Assembly (NCBI GenBank): GCA_910586355.1
Contig: CAJUHJ010000007.1
Location: 1-64,000 of the forward strand
DNA: 64,000 nucleotides
Origin: an uncultured Lachnospiraceae bacterium
GTDB lineage: Bacteria; Bacillota; Clostridia; Lachnospirales; Lachnospiraceae
Direction of reading: 5' to 3'
The notes under the pieces were generated by a model that saw nothing but the letters and a program-made list of their open reading frames with translations, was not told where the DNA came from and did no database searches. Below are positions 53,440 through 62,183 of the stretch, in pieces (positions within the stretch are counted from its first letter, which is position 1; each line of letters starts with the position of its first letter). A program made the translations under genes and the position numbers.

Positions 53440-54285
53440 CTACTTTTCTTTCAGTTGTTTTACTTCCTCTATGGTAAGCCCAGAAATCTCTGCAATTTCT
53501 TCTAACGCATATTTTCCGGATTTTTGCATACGTAATGCTGCGTTTCTCATGCCTTCTTTTATCCCTTCTTTTATTCCTTCTTTTAAGGATTCATTTCTCA
53601 TATCTTCCATCACTTTACACATTTCACTCACTCCTTTTGGATCTTCTTTCAGATACCGCGTCCGATCTGCCATCAATTCAAAATTCATATCCTCTGCTTT
53701 TGTACAGTTAAAATCATACATTAATTTTCCTATATCAGAATTTCCCCTATACTCGCCGTTTACATATAAAATATGTTCCCCATCTTCGAATAATTTACCC
53801 GTTATGAGATTTCTCCTCTCAATTGGATATACCGGCGCATTTTTTCCATAAAAATCTTTTTCTGTAATAAATATAACATATGTATCCGGCAATTCTTCAA
53901 ATGCCTGGCCTGCACATAGATGTTCAATATCCAATACACTTAAATGGTATCTTGCCCGATATGGGCTTGCCCCTTTATCCGCCCTTTGTATTTCCAAATC
54001 ATATTTCTTTCCTAAACTGTCTGTTCCATATGCATCCAAGCAGATGGAACGTGCCCCTGCCAGCCGTTTCATATCTTTCTGTACCTGAAAATCCGTTATC
54101 TTTAAATCCGGCCTTTCTGTAAGAATCCGCAGTACAAATTCTACCAATGGTTTATTGTCTTTAAAGAGACAGCGCATAAAATCATCATCTATCGGCCGTA
54201 ACATACGAAGACGCTGTAAATCTTCCTGATGTTTCCGTTCGTTTACTGTCAAATTAGTTACCTGCTTTCTTTTTTTCTTCCACAT
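53440..54285 (-). CDS. Rpn-family PD-(D/E)XK nuclease (transposase-like)
   Basis: A 281-residue protein of the Rpn/PD-(D/E)XK transposase-like family, whose E. coli members promote RecA-independent recombination and cleave DNA in vitro. The conserved start PIDDDFMRCLFKDNK, the nuclease core KYDLEIQRADKG (acidic-x-Glu-x-Gln) and YHLSVLDIEHLCAGQAF are visible. Near the C-terminus a KEGIKEG-type repeat marks these proteins. The annotated ATG at 54285 has no ribosome-binding site and abuts a TATAAT box, so a later start or a leaderless mRNA is possible. Confidence 0.8.
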   Translation of the reverse strand: MWKKKRKQVTNLTVNERKHQEDLQRLRMLRPIDDDFMRCLFKDNKPLVEFVLRILTERPDLKITDFQVQKDMKRLAGARSICLDAYGTDSLGKKYDLEIQRADKGASPYRARYHLSVLDIEHLCAGQAFEELPDTYVIFITEKDFYGKNAPVYPIERRNLITGKLFEDGEHILYVNGEYRGNSDIGKLMYDFNCTKAEDMNFELMADRTRYLKEDPKGVSEMCKVMEDMRNESLKEGIKEGIKEGMRNAALRMQKSGKYALEEIAEISGLTIEEVKQLKEK

Positions 54286-54314
54286 ATTATATCATTCGCC
54301 TATCAGACGAACAA
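54286..54314 (-). promoter_or_regulatory. Promoter immediately before the Rpn-type gene
   Basis: TTGTTC (54314-54309), 17 bp, TATAAT (54291-54286) on the minus strand. The -10 ends directly at the ATG, so transcription should start inside the frame. Confidence 0.5.
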
Positions 54315-54342
54315 GCCTAATCTAAATATAATGACAGTAAAA

Positions 54343-54371
54343 TTGACCCATTTCCAAATATCCGCTATAAT
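54343..54371 (+). promoter_or_regulatory. Promoter of rqcH
   Basis: TTGACC (54343-54348), 17 bp, TATAAT (54366-54371); GGAGG and the ATG follow within 55 bp. Confidence 0.75.
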
Positions 54372-54423
54372 AAGAACTAAATTTTTAATTATACATTAAT
54401 AGAATAGATTGGAGGTTATTCAC

Positions 54424-56160
54424 ATGGCGCTAGACGGAATTGTAACAGCAAATTTAGTCAGTGAATTAAATAAACGAATATTAAACGCAAGAATCAGTAA
54501 AATTGCACAGCCAGAACGCGACGAACTTCTCTTTACCTTAAAGGGGCAAACCGGGCAGCAGCGCCTTGCCATGTCGGCCAGCGCTTCTCTTCCTTTTCTT
54601 TATTTAACCGAACAAAACAAACCAAGCCCCATGACGGCTCCCAATTTTTGTATGCTGCTGCGCAAACATATTGCAAACGGACGGATTCTAAAAATATCCC
54701 AGCCGTCTTTAGAGCGCATTATACAATTCGAAATCGAGCACTTAGATGATTTAGGGGACGTCTGCCGTAAACTTCTCATCATAGAATTAATGGGAAAACA
54801 CAGCAATATCATTTTCTGTAAAGAAGATTTCACGATTATCGACAGCATAAAGCACATCAGCGCCAACATCAGCTCTGTCCGGGAAGTGCTGCCGGGACGA
54901 ACCTATTTTATTCCAGAAACCATGCAAAAGCAAAATCCTTTTCATGCTTCACGGGAGTCTTTTTTTCATACAGTATTTGACAAACCGGAATCAATTGGAA
55001 AAGCAATTTACAGTTCCTATACGGGCATTAGCCCGGTGATTGCAAATGAAATCTGCTGCCGCGCCGGAATTGACGGCGACTTTTCTACCCATTCCTTGAG
55101 CGAAGAGGAAAAACTGCATTTGTACCATCATTATGACTGGCTCTTATCCGACGTCAAAGAAGAAAAATTTCAGCCAAACATTATCTACAACGATAAAGAA
55201 CCAATCGAGTTTGCGTCTTTTCATCTTGACGAATATCAGGATATGACTTCCGCAGACTACGATTCCATCTCAAAAGTATTAGAAACATATTATGCCAGCC
55301 GCAATGTTTATACCAGAATCCGGCAGAAATCTTTTGACCTGCGGCGGATTGTAACGACTGCGCTAGAGCGGAACAAAAAAAAGTATACCTTACAGAAAAA
55401 ACAGCTAAAAGATACGGAAAAACGTGAAAAATACAGGATTTACGGAGAACTGCTCAATACGTACGGCTATGGCCTTGCCGAAGGTGAAAAACAGTTAAAA
55501 GCGCTAAACTACTATACTAATGAAACTATTGTCATTCCGCTTGACGACCAGCTTTCTGCCTCAGAAAATGCCAAGAAATATTTTGACCGTTACGGCAAAC
55601 TAAAACGTACGTATGAAGCTTTATCCACATTGATTGAGGAGACAAAAGAAGAAATTGAACATTTAGAAAGTATTTCTGCTTCGCTTGATATTGCCGTCTC
55701 TGAAGATGATTTGGTGCAAATTCGGGAAGAATTGATGGACTTTGGATATATACGCAAAAAATTCGGCAGTAAAAAAGCCAAAATAAAAAGCAAACCGTTC
55801 CACTACATTTCATCCGACGGCTTCCATATGTACGTTGGAAAAAATAATTATCAAAATGATGAGCTGACGTTTCATTTTGCCACAGGAAACGACTGGTGGT
55901 TCCATGCCAAAGGAATGCCGGGTTCCCATGTCATTGTCAAATCAGACGGAGAAGAACTGCCCGACCGGACATTTGAAGAAGCCGGAAAATTAGCCGGATT
56001 TTATTCCAAAGGACGGGACAATGAAAAAGTAGAAATTGACTATCTGCAAAAGAAAAATGTGAAAAAACCAAACAAAAGCGCTCCGGGATTTGTCGTTTAT
56101 TATACCAATTATTCCCTGACAATCCATCCGGATATTTCTGACATTAAACAGCTTTCTTAA
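54424..56160 (+). CDS. rqcH: Ribosome quality control protein RqcH (NFACT, formerly FbpA)
   Basis: A 578-residue NFACT protein that binds stalled 50S subunits and recruits tRNA-Ala to add C-terminal alanine tails for degradation. The N-terminal MALDGIVTANLVSELN, two HhH-like elements, central coiled coil (about residues 275-430) and the C-terminal NFACT-R domain with GNDWWFHAKGMPGSHVIVK are visible. It was once annotated as fibronectin-binding. The start at 54424 has GGAGG at ideal distance. It is alone on the plus strand. Confidence 0.93.
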   Translation: MALDGIVTANLVSELNKRILNARISKIAQPERDELLFTLKGQTGQQRLAMSASASLPFLYLTEQNKPSPMTAPNFCMLLRKHIANGRILKISQPSLERIIQFEIEHLDDLGDVCRKLLIIELMGKHSNIIFCKEDFTIIDSIKHISANISSVREVLPGRTYFIPETMQKQNPFHASRESFFHTVFDKPESIGKAIYSSYTGISPVIANEICCRAGIDGDFSTHSLSEEEKLHLYHHYDWLLSDVKEEKFQPNIIYNDKEPIEFASFHLDEYQDMTSADYDSISKVLETYYASRNVYTRIRQKSFDLRRIVTTALERNKKKYTLQKKQLKDTEKREKYRIYGELLNTYGYGLAEGEKQLKALNYYTNETIVIPLDDQLSASENAKKYFDRYGKLKRTYEALSTLIEETKEEIEHLESISASLDIAVSEDDLVQIREELMDFGYIRKKFGSKKAKIKSKPFHYISSDGFHMYVGKNNYQNDELTFHFATGNDWWFHAKGMPGSHVIVKSDGEELPDRTFEEAGKLAGFYSKGRDNEKVEIDYLQKKNVKKPNKSAPGFVVYYTNYSLTIHPDISDIKQLS

Positions 56161-56221
56161 ATTTAATATTTCCTGAAAAAGGCATTCAAAAGCCGCCATT
56201 TGATTATGACGGCTTGTTTGT

Positions 56222-58270
56222 TTATAAACTCATTTTGTTTGAATTATTTTGTTCGAGCATAAGCGCCAGCTTTTGATTTTCTTCTTTTTTCAATTCAAAA
56301 TCATCTGCCAGCAATTCTTTTACCGCTTCGGACGCTTTTTTTAATACCTCTGCATCCTGATAAATATCTGCAAGCGCAAATGCAAAATCTCCGCTTTGAC
56401 GGATACCGAAAAAATCTCCTGGTCCGCGCAGTTTTAAATCCTCACCTGCAATCAAAAAACCGTCATTGGAACGATTTAAAATATCAAGCCGCTTTTTTGA
56501 TGTTTTACTCTGGGCATGATCCACCATAATACAATAAGACTGCGCGCTGCCGCGTCCCACCCTTCCCCGAAGCTGGTGAAGCTGCGCAAGTCCAAACCGC
56601 TCTGCATTCTCAATCATCATTACCGTTGCATTCGGTACGTTTACGCCTACTTCGACAACGGTGGTGGAAATCAACAAGTCAATCTCATGCTTTGCAAACG
56701 CTTCCATTATATGATTTTTTTCTGCCGGTTTCATTTTTCCATGTAAACAGCCGATTTTTATATCCTGATTATAATACGTTTCCATTTTTTTCGTATAATC
56801 TGTTACATTTTCCGCGTCTAATTCTTCACTTTCTTCTACTAACGGGCAAATAATATAGGCCTGATGCCCTTTTTTAATTTCTTTGCGGATAAACTCATAC
56901 GCTGTTTTGTGATAAGAAGTCCCGACCACACAATTTTTATTTGGCAGACGCCGTTTTGGAACTTCATCAATTACGGAAATATCCATGTCCCCATAAATAA
57001 TAATCGCAAGCGTCCTTGGAATCGGCGTTGCGCTCATCACTAATATATGCGGGCACAGTCCTTTTTGAGCCAGCGTCTCACGCTGACGCACGCCAAATCG
57101 GTGCTGCTCGTCTGTAATCACTAAACCCAAATTACAAAATGCAGCTTTTTCCTGAATCAAAGCCTGTGTGCCGATAATCATAGCGTCAGGATAGATCTGC
57201 ATATTTTCGTATGCCCTCCGCTTCTCCTTTGCCGTCAAAGACCCAGTCAAAAGAATCACTTTTCTTTTTAATTCATATTCTTCGCACATCTTCGTAAATG
57301 TCTCAAAATGTTGTCTTGCCAGCACTTCCGTCGGAGCCATAAGCGCAGACTGGAAACCATTTTCGCCCATTAGCGCCATACAAAGAAACGCTATAATTGT
57401 TTTTCCACAACCAACGTCTCCCTGCACCAGACGCTGCATTACCACTCCCTGTTTCATATCGTCTATAATCTCATCTAAGCACCTTTTCTGCGCCTTTGTC
57501 AGACTATAAGACAGATGCGAAAGGACATACGGAATAATCGTTTCATTTTGGATGGGAAAATCATTATGAATCACAAACCGTTTTTCTTTTTGCATCTGTA
57601 TTTTTAAAATAAAAAGAAAAAACTCGTCAAATACAAACCGTTTTCTTGCTAAAATCAGCTCATCCATGGAATCTGGAAAATGAATCTGCCGGATTGCAAA
57701 ATTATATTCGCAAAGTCTTTCTTTTTTTCGAATTGACTCCGGCAGATATTCATAAACTAAAGTCATTTCGTTTAAGACTTGACGAATTGCTTTTGCAATC
57801 ATTTTATTGCTAAGCCCCTGGGTTCTGCCGTAAACCGGCTGCATAGTCTGCATTTTCTCCTGATACTGCTGCGGCGTATAAATTTCCGGCTGTTCCATTC
57901 CAAAAATTTTTCCCTTTTGTTTCACTTTACCATAAAATATGTAGAGCTGTCCTGGCTTTAACTGGCTTTTGATATACGGCATATGATACCAGACCAATTC
58001 TAGCAATCCATTCCCGTCTCCAATTTTCGTCTGTACGAGTTCCATACGGCCCGTCCGTTTCAAAAACGGAACCGCCGCCACTCTTGCAGCTACCGCATAA
58101 ATACCTTCTGACGTAATCTCATATGGAGCGGCGGGTTGTTGATACCTGATATAATCTTTGGGAAAATAAAGGAGTATATCCTTTACGGTATATACTCCTA
58201 TGCGATTCAGCAGTTTTTCTGTTTTACTGCCGATTCCTTTTATTGCTGTTACTTTTGCATCTAAATCCAT
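56222..58270 (-). CDS. recG: ATP-dependent DNA helicase RecG
   Basis: A 682-residue SF2 helicase for stalled-fork rescue and branch migration. An N-terminal wedge domain (KVTAIKGIGSKTEKLLNRIG) is followed by motif I QGDVGCGKTIIAFLCM, ITDEQHRFGVRQRE (DEQH box), VMSATPIPRT and motif VI LHQLRGRVGRGSAQS. Length is standard. Together with the DAK2 and Asp23 genes it follows the usual rpmB-asp23-yloV-recG order. Confidence 0.97.
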   Translation of the reverse strand: MDLDAKVTAIKGIGSKTEKLLNRIGVYTVKDILLYFPKDYIRYQQPAAPYEITSEGIYAVAARVAAVPFLKRTGRMELVQTKIGDGNGLLELVWYHMPYIKSQLKPGQLYIFYGKVKQKGKIFGMEQPEIYTPQQYQEKMQTMQPVYGRTQGLSNKMIAKAIRQVLNEMTLVYEYLPESIRKKERLCEYNFAIRQIHFPDSMDELILARKRFVFDEFFLFILKIQMQKEKRFVIHNDFPIQNETIIPYVLSHLSYSLTKAQKRCLDEIIDDMKQGVVMQRLVQGDVGCGKTIIAFLCMALMGENGFQSALMAPTEVLARQHFETFTKMCEEYELKRKVILLTGSLTAKEKRRAYENMQIYPDAMIIGTQALIQEKAAFCNLGLVITDEQHRFGVRQRETLAQKGLCPHILVMSATPIPRTLAIIIYGDMDISVIDEVPKRRLPNKNCVVGTSYHKTAYEFIRKEIKKGHQAYIICPLVEESEELDAENVTDYTKKMETYYNQDIKIGCLHGKMKPAEKNHIMEAFAKHEIDLLISTTVVEVGVNVPNATVMMIENAERFGLAQLHQLRGRVGRGSAQSYCIMVDHAQSKTSKKRLDILNRSNDGFLIAGEDLKLRGPGDFFGIRQSGDFAFALADIYQDAEVLKKASEAVKELLADDFELKKEENQKLALMLEQNNSNKMSL

Positions 58271-58280
58271 ACGTCAATCC

Positions 58281-59972
58281 TTATTCTACTGAAACGATAT
58301 AATAATAAACGGGCTGTCCGCCATTGTGGATTTCTACTTCCAGTTCCGGATGTTTTGCCATAATCAGTTTTGAGAATTCTTCCGCTTCCTTTTCGTCAGC
58401 CTCTTCTCCATAATAAATGCTTAACAGCGCTGACTCTTCATCAATCAACTGTTCGATTAAATCTAAAGTGACTGCCCTTTTGTCTGTCCCAACGGAAAGA
58501 ATCGTCTTATCCCCGATTCCCATATAATCGCCCTGATGAATTTCTTTATCATCAATTTCAGTATCACGGACAGCATACGTTACCTGTCCAGTCTTAATCA
58601 GCTCGATTTCCGAATTCATATGATCTGAATTCTCTTTTGGCGTCTGATCCGGTATATAATTGACTAACGCTGTAATTCCCTGCGGAATTGTCGTCGTTGG
58701 TATTACAATAATATTTTTGTCTTCACAAAGCGAAACTGCCTGATTTGCAGCAAGAATAATGTTTTTATTGTTTGGAAGAATGAATACCGTTTTGGCATTG
58801 ACCATTTCTACTGCTTTTAACACGTCTTCCGTACTAGGATTCATTGTCTGTCCGCCTTCGATAATGTAATCTGCACCAAGGCCGCGGAATATCTCGTTTA
58901 GTCCTTCTCCAATGGAAACTGCTACAAACCCCATTTCTTTTTCTGGTTCTTTTTGCGCTTCCTGCAAAGGAGCGGGCGCATTTTCACCCTGCATCTCCTT
59001 TTCCTTCATTGCTGAAATCTTCTCATCGCGTTCTAACTTCATATTTTCAATGATTATCGTCGTCAGGCCGCCATACGCAAGTCCCTTCTGCATTGCAAGT
59101 CCGGGATCGTTGGTATGTACATGTACCTTTACGATCTCATCATCCGCTACGACTACGATAGAATCTCCGATTTCTTCTAAATAAGCCTTAAATTCCCGTT
59201 CTTTTTTCTCACTGAACGGTTTTTTCAACATAACTAAAAACTGTGTGCAATAAGTAAATTTAATCTCCTGTTCCGCCTGCGCATCAATATAAGAATTTGC
59301 CTGTGATAAAACAGCTGCTCCTTGGGTTTTTGATTTTATCTCATAGTGAATCTCTTTACCCTGCAGTGAGAAAAGCGCCCCGCGCAGTACTTCTACGAGA
59401 CCCTGCCCGCCGGAATCCACAACGCCCGCCTGTTTTAAAACCGGCAGCATATCCGGCGTCCTTGCCAATACTCGGTCCGCCTCTTTGACAACCGCCTCTA
59501 AAAAGACAATTAAATCCTCTGTTTTATCCGCCATGTCGACTGCTTTTCTGGCAGCGCCTTTGGCGACAGTTAAAATTGTGCCTTCTTTTGGTTTCATAAC
59601 CGCTTTATAGGCTGTTTCTACTGCTTTTTCCATAGCACGCGCGCAAACGGACGTTGTAATCGCATCATGCTGTGCGATTACCTTCGAAAATCCACGGAAT
59701 AACTGTGACAAAATAACGCCGGAATTTCCTCTGGCTCCACGCAAAGAACCGGAAGAAATGGCTTTTGCCAAAGTTTTCATCGTTGGATTTTGCAGCGCGT
59801 CAACTTCTTTTGCCGCTGACAAAATCGTCATTGACATATTTGTGCCCGTATCGCCGTCCGGAACCGGAAACACATTTAATTCATTAATCCACTCTTTTTT
59901 GGCTTCCAAATTAGCTGCTCCCGCCAAAAATATTTTTGCAAATCCGGCAGCATTTATTGAATTGATTTCCAC
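58281..59972 (-). CDS. DAK2 domain protein YloV/FakA-like
   Basis: A 563-residue protein with an N-terminal DAK2 (dihydroxyacetone-kinase-like) nucleotide-binding domain (VFPVPDGDTGTNMSMT, SLRGARGNSGVILSQLFRG, DSGGQGLVEVLRGA) and a C-terminal DegV-like half. In staphylococci the homologue FakA phosphorylates fatty acids bound by FakB/DegV proteins; one such DegV protein lies at 8798-9640. The GTG at 59972 has AAGGAGG 8 bp upstream, so I prefer it to the ATG at 59993, which sits upstream of that site. Confidence 0.87.
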   Translation of the reverse strand: MEINSINAAGFAKIFLAGAANLEAKKEWINELNVFPVPDGDTGTNMSMTILSAAKEVDALQNPTMKTLAKAISSGSLRGARGNSGVILSQLFRGFSKVIAQHDAITTSVCARAMEKAVETAYKAVMKPKEGTILTVAKGAARKAVDMADKTEDLIVFLEAVVKEADRVLARTPDMLPVLKQAGVVDSGGQGLVEVLRGALFSLQGKEIHYEIKSKTQGAAVLSQANSYIDAQAEQEIKFTYCTQFLVMLKKPFSEKKEREFKAYLEEIGDSIVVVADDEIVKVHVHTNDPGLAMQKGLAYGGLTTIIIENMKLERDEKISAMKEKEMQGENAPAPLQEAQKEPEKEMGFVAVSIGEGLNEIFRGLGADYIIEGGQTMNPSTEDVLKAVEMVNAKTVFILPNNKNIILAANQAVSLCEDKNIIVIPTTTIPQGITALVNYIPDQTPKENSDHMNSEIELIKTGQVTYAVRDTEIDDKEIHQGDYMGIGDKTILSVGTDKRAVTLDLIEQLIDEESALLSIYYGEEADEKEAEEFSKLIMAKHPELEVEIHNGGQPVYYYIVSVE

Positions 59973-59985
59973 TTTCAAATCCTCC

Positions 59986-60345
59986 TTAATCAATGACCCT
60001 TACGCCTTCAACATAGATATTAATCTTCTCGATTTCCATTCCGGTAAACTCTTCTACTTTGTACTTCACCGTATCAATTAAGTTGTCAGAAACCGTATGA
60101 ATGCTGACGCCATACGAAACAATGACATGAAAATCAATTATAATCTTATTCTCGTCAGTAACTGTTACATTTATACCATGGGTAAGATAATCTTTTTTTA
60201 ATAATTTTACCAAACCATCCTTCATATTTACGGCAGCCATTCCGACGATACCAAAACATCCTACCGCCACAGAACCTGCATAAGTTGCAATGACTTCATT
60301 ATTGATAATAATTTTACCCAGTTGGGTTTCCATTTGTCCTTTCAT
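59986..60345 (-). CDS. Asp23/Gls24 family protein (YloU-type)
   Basis: A 119-residue Asp23 protein (IIINNEVIATYAGSVAVGCFGIVGMA, VEEFTGMEIEKINIYVEGVRV). It stands at the head of the yloV-recG unit and divergent from rpmB, the arrangement of YloU in Bacilli. GGAGGTCA precedes the ATG. It is the second Asp23 paralogue in the window. Confidence 0.9.
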   Translation of the reverse strand: MKGQMETQLGKIIINNEVIATYAGSVAVGCFGIVGMAAVNMKDGLVKLLKKDYLTHGINVTVTDENKIIIDFHVIVSYGVSIHTVSDNLIDTVKYKVEEFTGMEIEKINIYVEGVRVID

Positions 60346-60397
60346 ACATTGACCTCCAGATTTTTAATCCGTACAAAAATACATACTGACATATACC

Positions 60398-60425
60398 ATT
60401 ATACCCAATTTTATTAAAAAATCAA
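60398..60425 (-). promoter_or_regulatory. Promoter of the yloU-yloV-recG unit
   Basis: TTGATT (60425-60420), 16 bp, TATAAT (60403-60398) on the minus strand, about 50 bp before the start codon. Confidence 0.6.
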
Positions 60426-60481
60426 TTATTTCTATCTTTATGATTTCTCTGCTATCTGCTTCATCTTTAACAAATCAGAAA

Positions 60482-60541
60482 TTAACTCGTTTCAATTTTC
60501 CGGATTTCTTCCGCCACAACAGAAAAACATTCAGACGACAT
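60482..60541 (-). pseudogene. Very short remnant resembling the chemoreceptor hairpin tip
   Basis: A 19-codon frame (ATG at 60541, stop at 60482) encodes CFSVVAEEIRKIETS, close to the strongly conserved GFAVVAEEIRKLA block of methyl-accepting chemotaxis proteins. A TAGGTGAAG sequence lies before the ATG. Nothing chemoreceptor-like remains on either side in the 435-bp gap, whose remainder (60346-60780) holds only promoters. Chance resemblance is possible, but the match is to a highly specific motif. Confidence 0.35.
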
Positions 60542-60695
60542 ATGTATCTTCACCTATCTATTGTACCCTAAGCTTATTATTTTGAAATTTTTAATATTCT
60601 TTGTTCAAATCATACTACAAACAAAGTCCTTTATCAATCTTTATTTCCTTATAAAAGTATTCTTTAAAAATCCTCTGAAAACATCAAAAAATTTC

Positions 60696-60724
60696 TTGCA
60701 ATCTTATATGCTATCTGATAGAAT
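60696..60724 (+). promoter_or_regulatory. Promoter of rpmB
   Basis: TTGCAA (60696-60701), 17 bp, TAGAAT (60719-60724), followed by a ~57-bp leader. Confidence 0.6.
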
Positions 60725-60780
60725 AATCATGTTATGAGCTTACAACAGAGTAAACTTAGTAAATGCGAGGAGGTGCAGTC

Positions 60781-60966
60781 ATGGCAAAATGTGCAGTTTG
60801 CGGCAAAAGCGTTCAGTTCGGTCATAACGTGAGCCATTCCCATAAAAAGACAAATAGAATGTGGAAGCCAAATATCAAACATGTAAGATGCAAAGTAAAC
60901 GGAGTTCCCAAGAGACTATATGTATGTACTTCTTGTTTAAGGAGCGGAAAAGTAGAACGAGTATAA
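60781..60966 (+). CDS. rpmB: 50S ribosomal protein L28 (zinc-binding form)
   Basis: A 61-residue L28 (MAKCAVCGKSVQFGHNVSHS). It keeps the CxxC pairs CAVC and CTSC of the zinc-containing form. The start at 60781 has AGGAGGTG upstream. A terminator follows. Confidence 0.97.
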   Translation: MAKCAVCGKSVQFGHNVSHSHKKTNRMWKPNIKHVRCKVNGVPKRLYVCTSCLRSGKVERV

Positions 60967-60989
60967 GATTTCGACAAACAAGAAAACGA

Positions 60990-61026
60990 AAAGAGACACT
61001 TTTTAAAAAGGTGTTTCTTTTTTTTC
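60990..61026 (+). terminator. Terminator of rpmB
   Basis: AAGAGACACTTTTT pairs (with wobbles) with AAAAAGGTGTTTCTT and is followed by a T-run. Confidence 0.75.
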
Positions 61027-61046
61027 ATATTTTTTTGCAGTTTCTA

Positions 61047-61077
61047 TTGACATTATACTAAGTATATCCCTTATAAA
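61047..61077 (+). promoter_or_regulatory. MerR-type promoter with palindromic operator
   Basis: TTGACA (61047-61052) and TATAAA (61072-61077) are separated by 19 bp, the over-long spacer typical of MerR-regulated promoters. Inside is a perfect palindrome TATACT-A-AGTATA (61054-61066). The merR-like gene follows. Confidence 0.75.
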
Positions 61078-61100
61078 GATACTGAAAGGAGGCAATTTTA

Positions 61101-61940
61101 ATGAATATCAAAGAAGCGGAAACGCAGACAGGCATTACAAAACAAAATATACGTTTTTACGAAAGGAAAGGCCTGCTGGCGCCACAGCGCAATTTAGAAA
61201 ACAGTTACCGCGAATATTCCAAAGATGACATTGAACGTCTTTTACAAATTAAAATGCTTCGCAAATTAGACGTTCCCATCGAACATATTCAAAGAATTTT
61301 TAACGGAGAAAATCAAAATGAAATTCTAAAACAGCATTTAGACAATCTGGTAGAGCAAAAAAAGCATTTAGAAGACGCCATTACCATATGCCGCTTTATC
61401 CTTCGCACAAAAGAAGAGCCGGCAGACACACAGACAGTTCTATTAAAAATGGAAGAACTAGAACAGAAAGGAGGTCATTTTATGGCGATTATTAACGATT
61501 ATAAAAAAATATCAGATATAGAAAAAAAAGATCATTTTCAATTTAGACCGGATTTCCTTGTACAGACGCCGCAGGATTTTACAAAGGCTCTCTGCGAATA
61601 CGGCATGGATCATAATTTGAATTTGGTTGTCACAAAAGAAGGCATGTACCCAAACTTTGAAATCGACGGCATGGAATACGAAGCATTCCGCCAAGTAAAC
61701 GGATATGGCTCTGTCATTTTTTGTAAAGCTAAAGATTCCAATATGCTAAATGAAGCATATACTGACATGAAACCCAAATGGCGCACTGTACTATACCGCA
61801 TCATTTCTCATCTAACAGTGCCGGTTTTCTTACTAATAATGTTAATTGGGGCAAATTTCTGGATTGCTGTGACTGCTTTTCTGCTTTTCCTTTGCCTTGA
61901 AATTGCCTGCGGCATAAAATTTCGTAAAAACAAACATTAG
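61101..61940 (+). CDS. MerR family regulator with C-terminal membrane anchor
   Basis: A 279-residue protein. Residues 1-70 are a MerR winged helix (EAETQTGITKQNIRFYERKGLL, NSYREYSKDDIERLLQIKML), followed by a coiled-coil dimerisation helix (about 75-120). A middle region of unknown type (120-225) contains no obvious Cys metal-binding set. The last 45 residues form hydrophobic segments (LTVPVFLLIMLIGANFWIAV, TAFLLFLCLEIACGI) likely to be two membrane helices. A membrane-tethered MerR protein is unusual. Autoregulation is suggested by the operator at 61054-61066. Confidence 0.8.
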   Translation: MNIKEAETQTGITKQNIRFYERKGLLAPQRNLENSYREYSKDDIERLLQIKMLRKLDVPIEHIQRIFNGENQNEILKQHLDNLVEQKKHLEDAITICRFILRTKEEPADTQTVLLKMEELEQKGGHFMAIINDYKKISDIEKKDHFQFRPDFLVQTPQDFTKALCEYGMDHNLNLVVTKEGMYPNFEIDGMEYEAFRQVNGYGSVIFCKAKDSNMLNEAYTDMKPKWRTVLYRIISHLTVPVFLLIMLIGANFWIAVTAFLLFLCLEIACGIKFRKNKH

Positions 61941-62074
61941 CAGCAAAACAAAAAATACCCCAACAGCATACAGCCGCCGATTAATATAATTTTAAAAAAA
62001 ATACTCTCGATAAAACACATAATAAACATTCCAATCCCAATACAAAACAACGAATATCCAATCAGTCTTTTCAT
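61937..62074 (-). CDS. Small membrane protein, 45 aa
   Basis: A short frame encoding a very hydrophobic protein (MKRLIGYSLFCIGIGMFIMC, LIGGCMLLGYFLFCC) with two probable membrane helices and a Cys-Cys end. Its stop overlaps the 3' end of the merR-type gene on the other strand by 3 bp. The ribosome-binding site (GGCGG) is weak, and a longer frame starting MGGGMFLREEGGK (about 13 codons more) is possible. Similar 45-residue membrane proteins are known in Lachnospiraceae, by recollection only. Function unknown. Confidence 0.5.
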   Translation of the reverse strand: MKRLIGYSLFCIGIGMFIMCFIESIFFKIILIGGCMLLGYFLFCC

Positions 62075-62134
62075 TTTTCCGCCTTCTTCTCTTAAAAACA
62101 TACCGCCGCCCATATATCTTCTGTTTACGACAGC

Positions 62135-62173
62135 AAAAAAAAAGGATGCATATATTTTACTATATGCATCCTT
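62135..62173 (-). terminator. Terminator of gerW
   Basis: GGATGCATATA (62144-62154) pairs with TATATGCATCC (62161-62171); a nine-base A-run at 62135-62143 gives the T-run on the minus strand. Confidence 0.85.
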
Positions 62174-62183
62174 TCTGGAAAAA

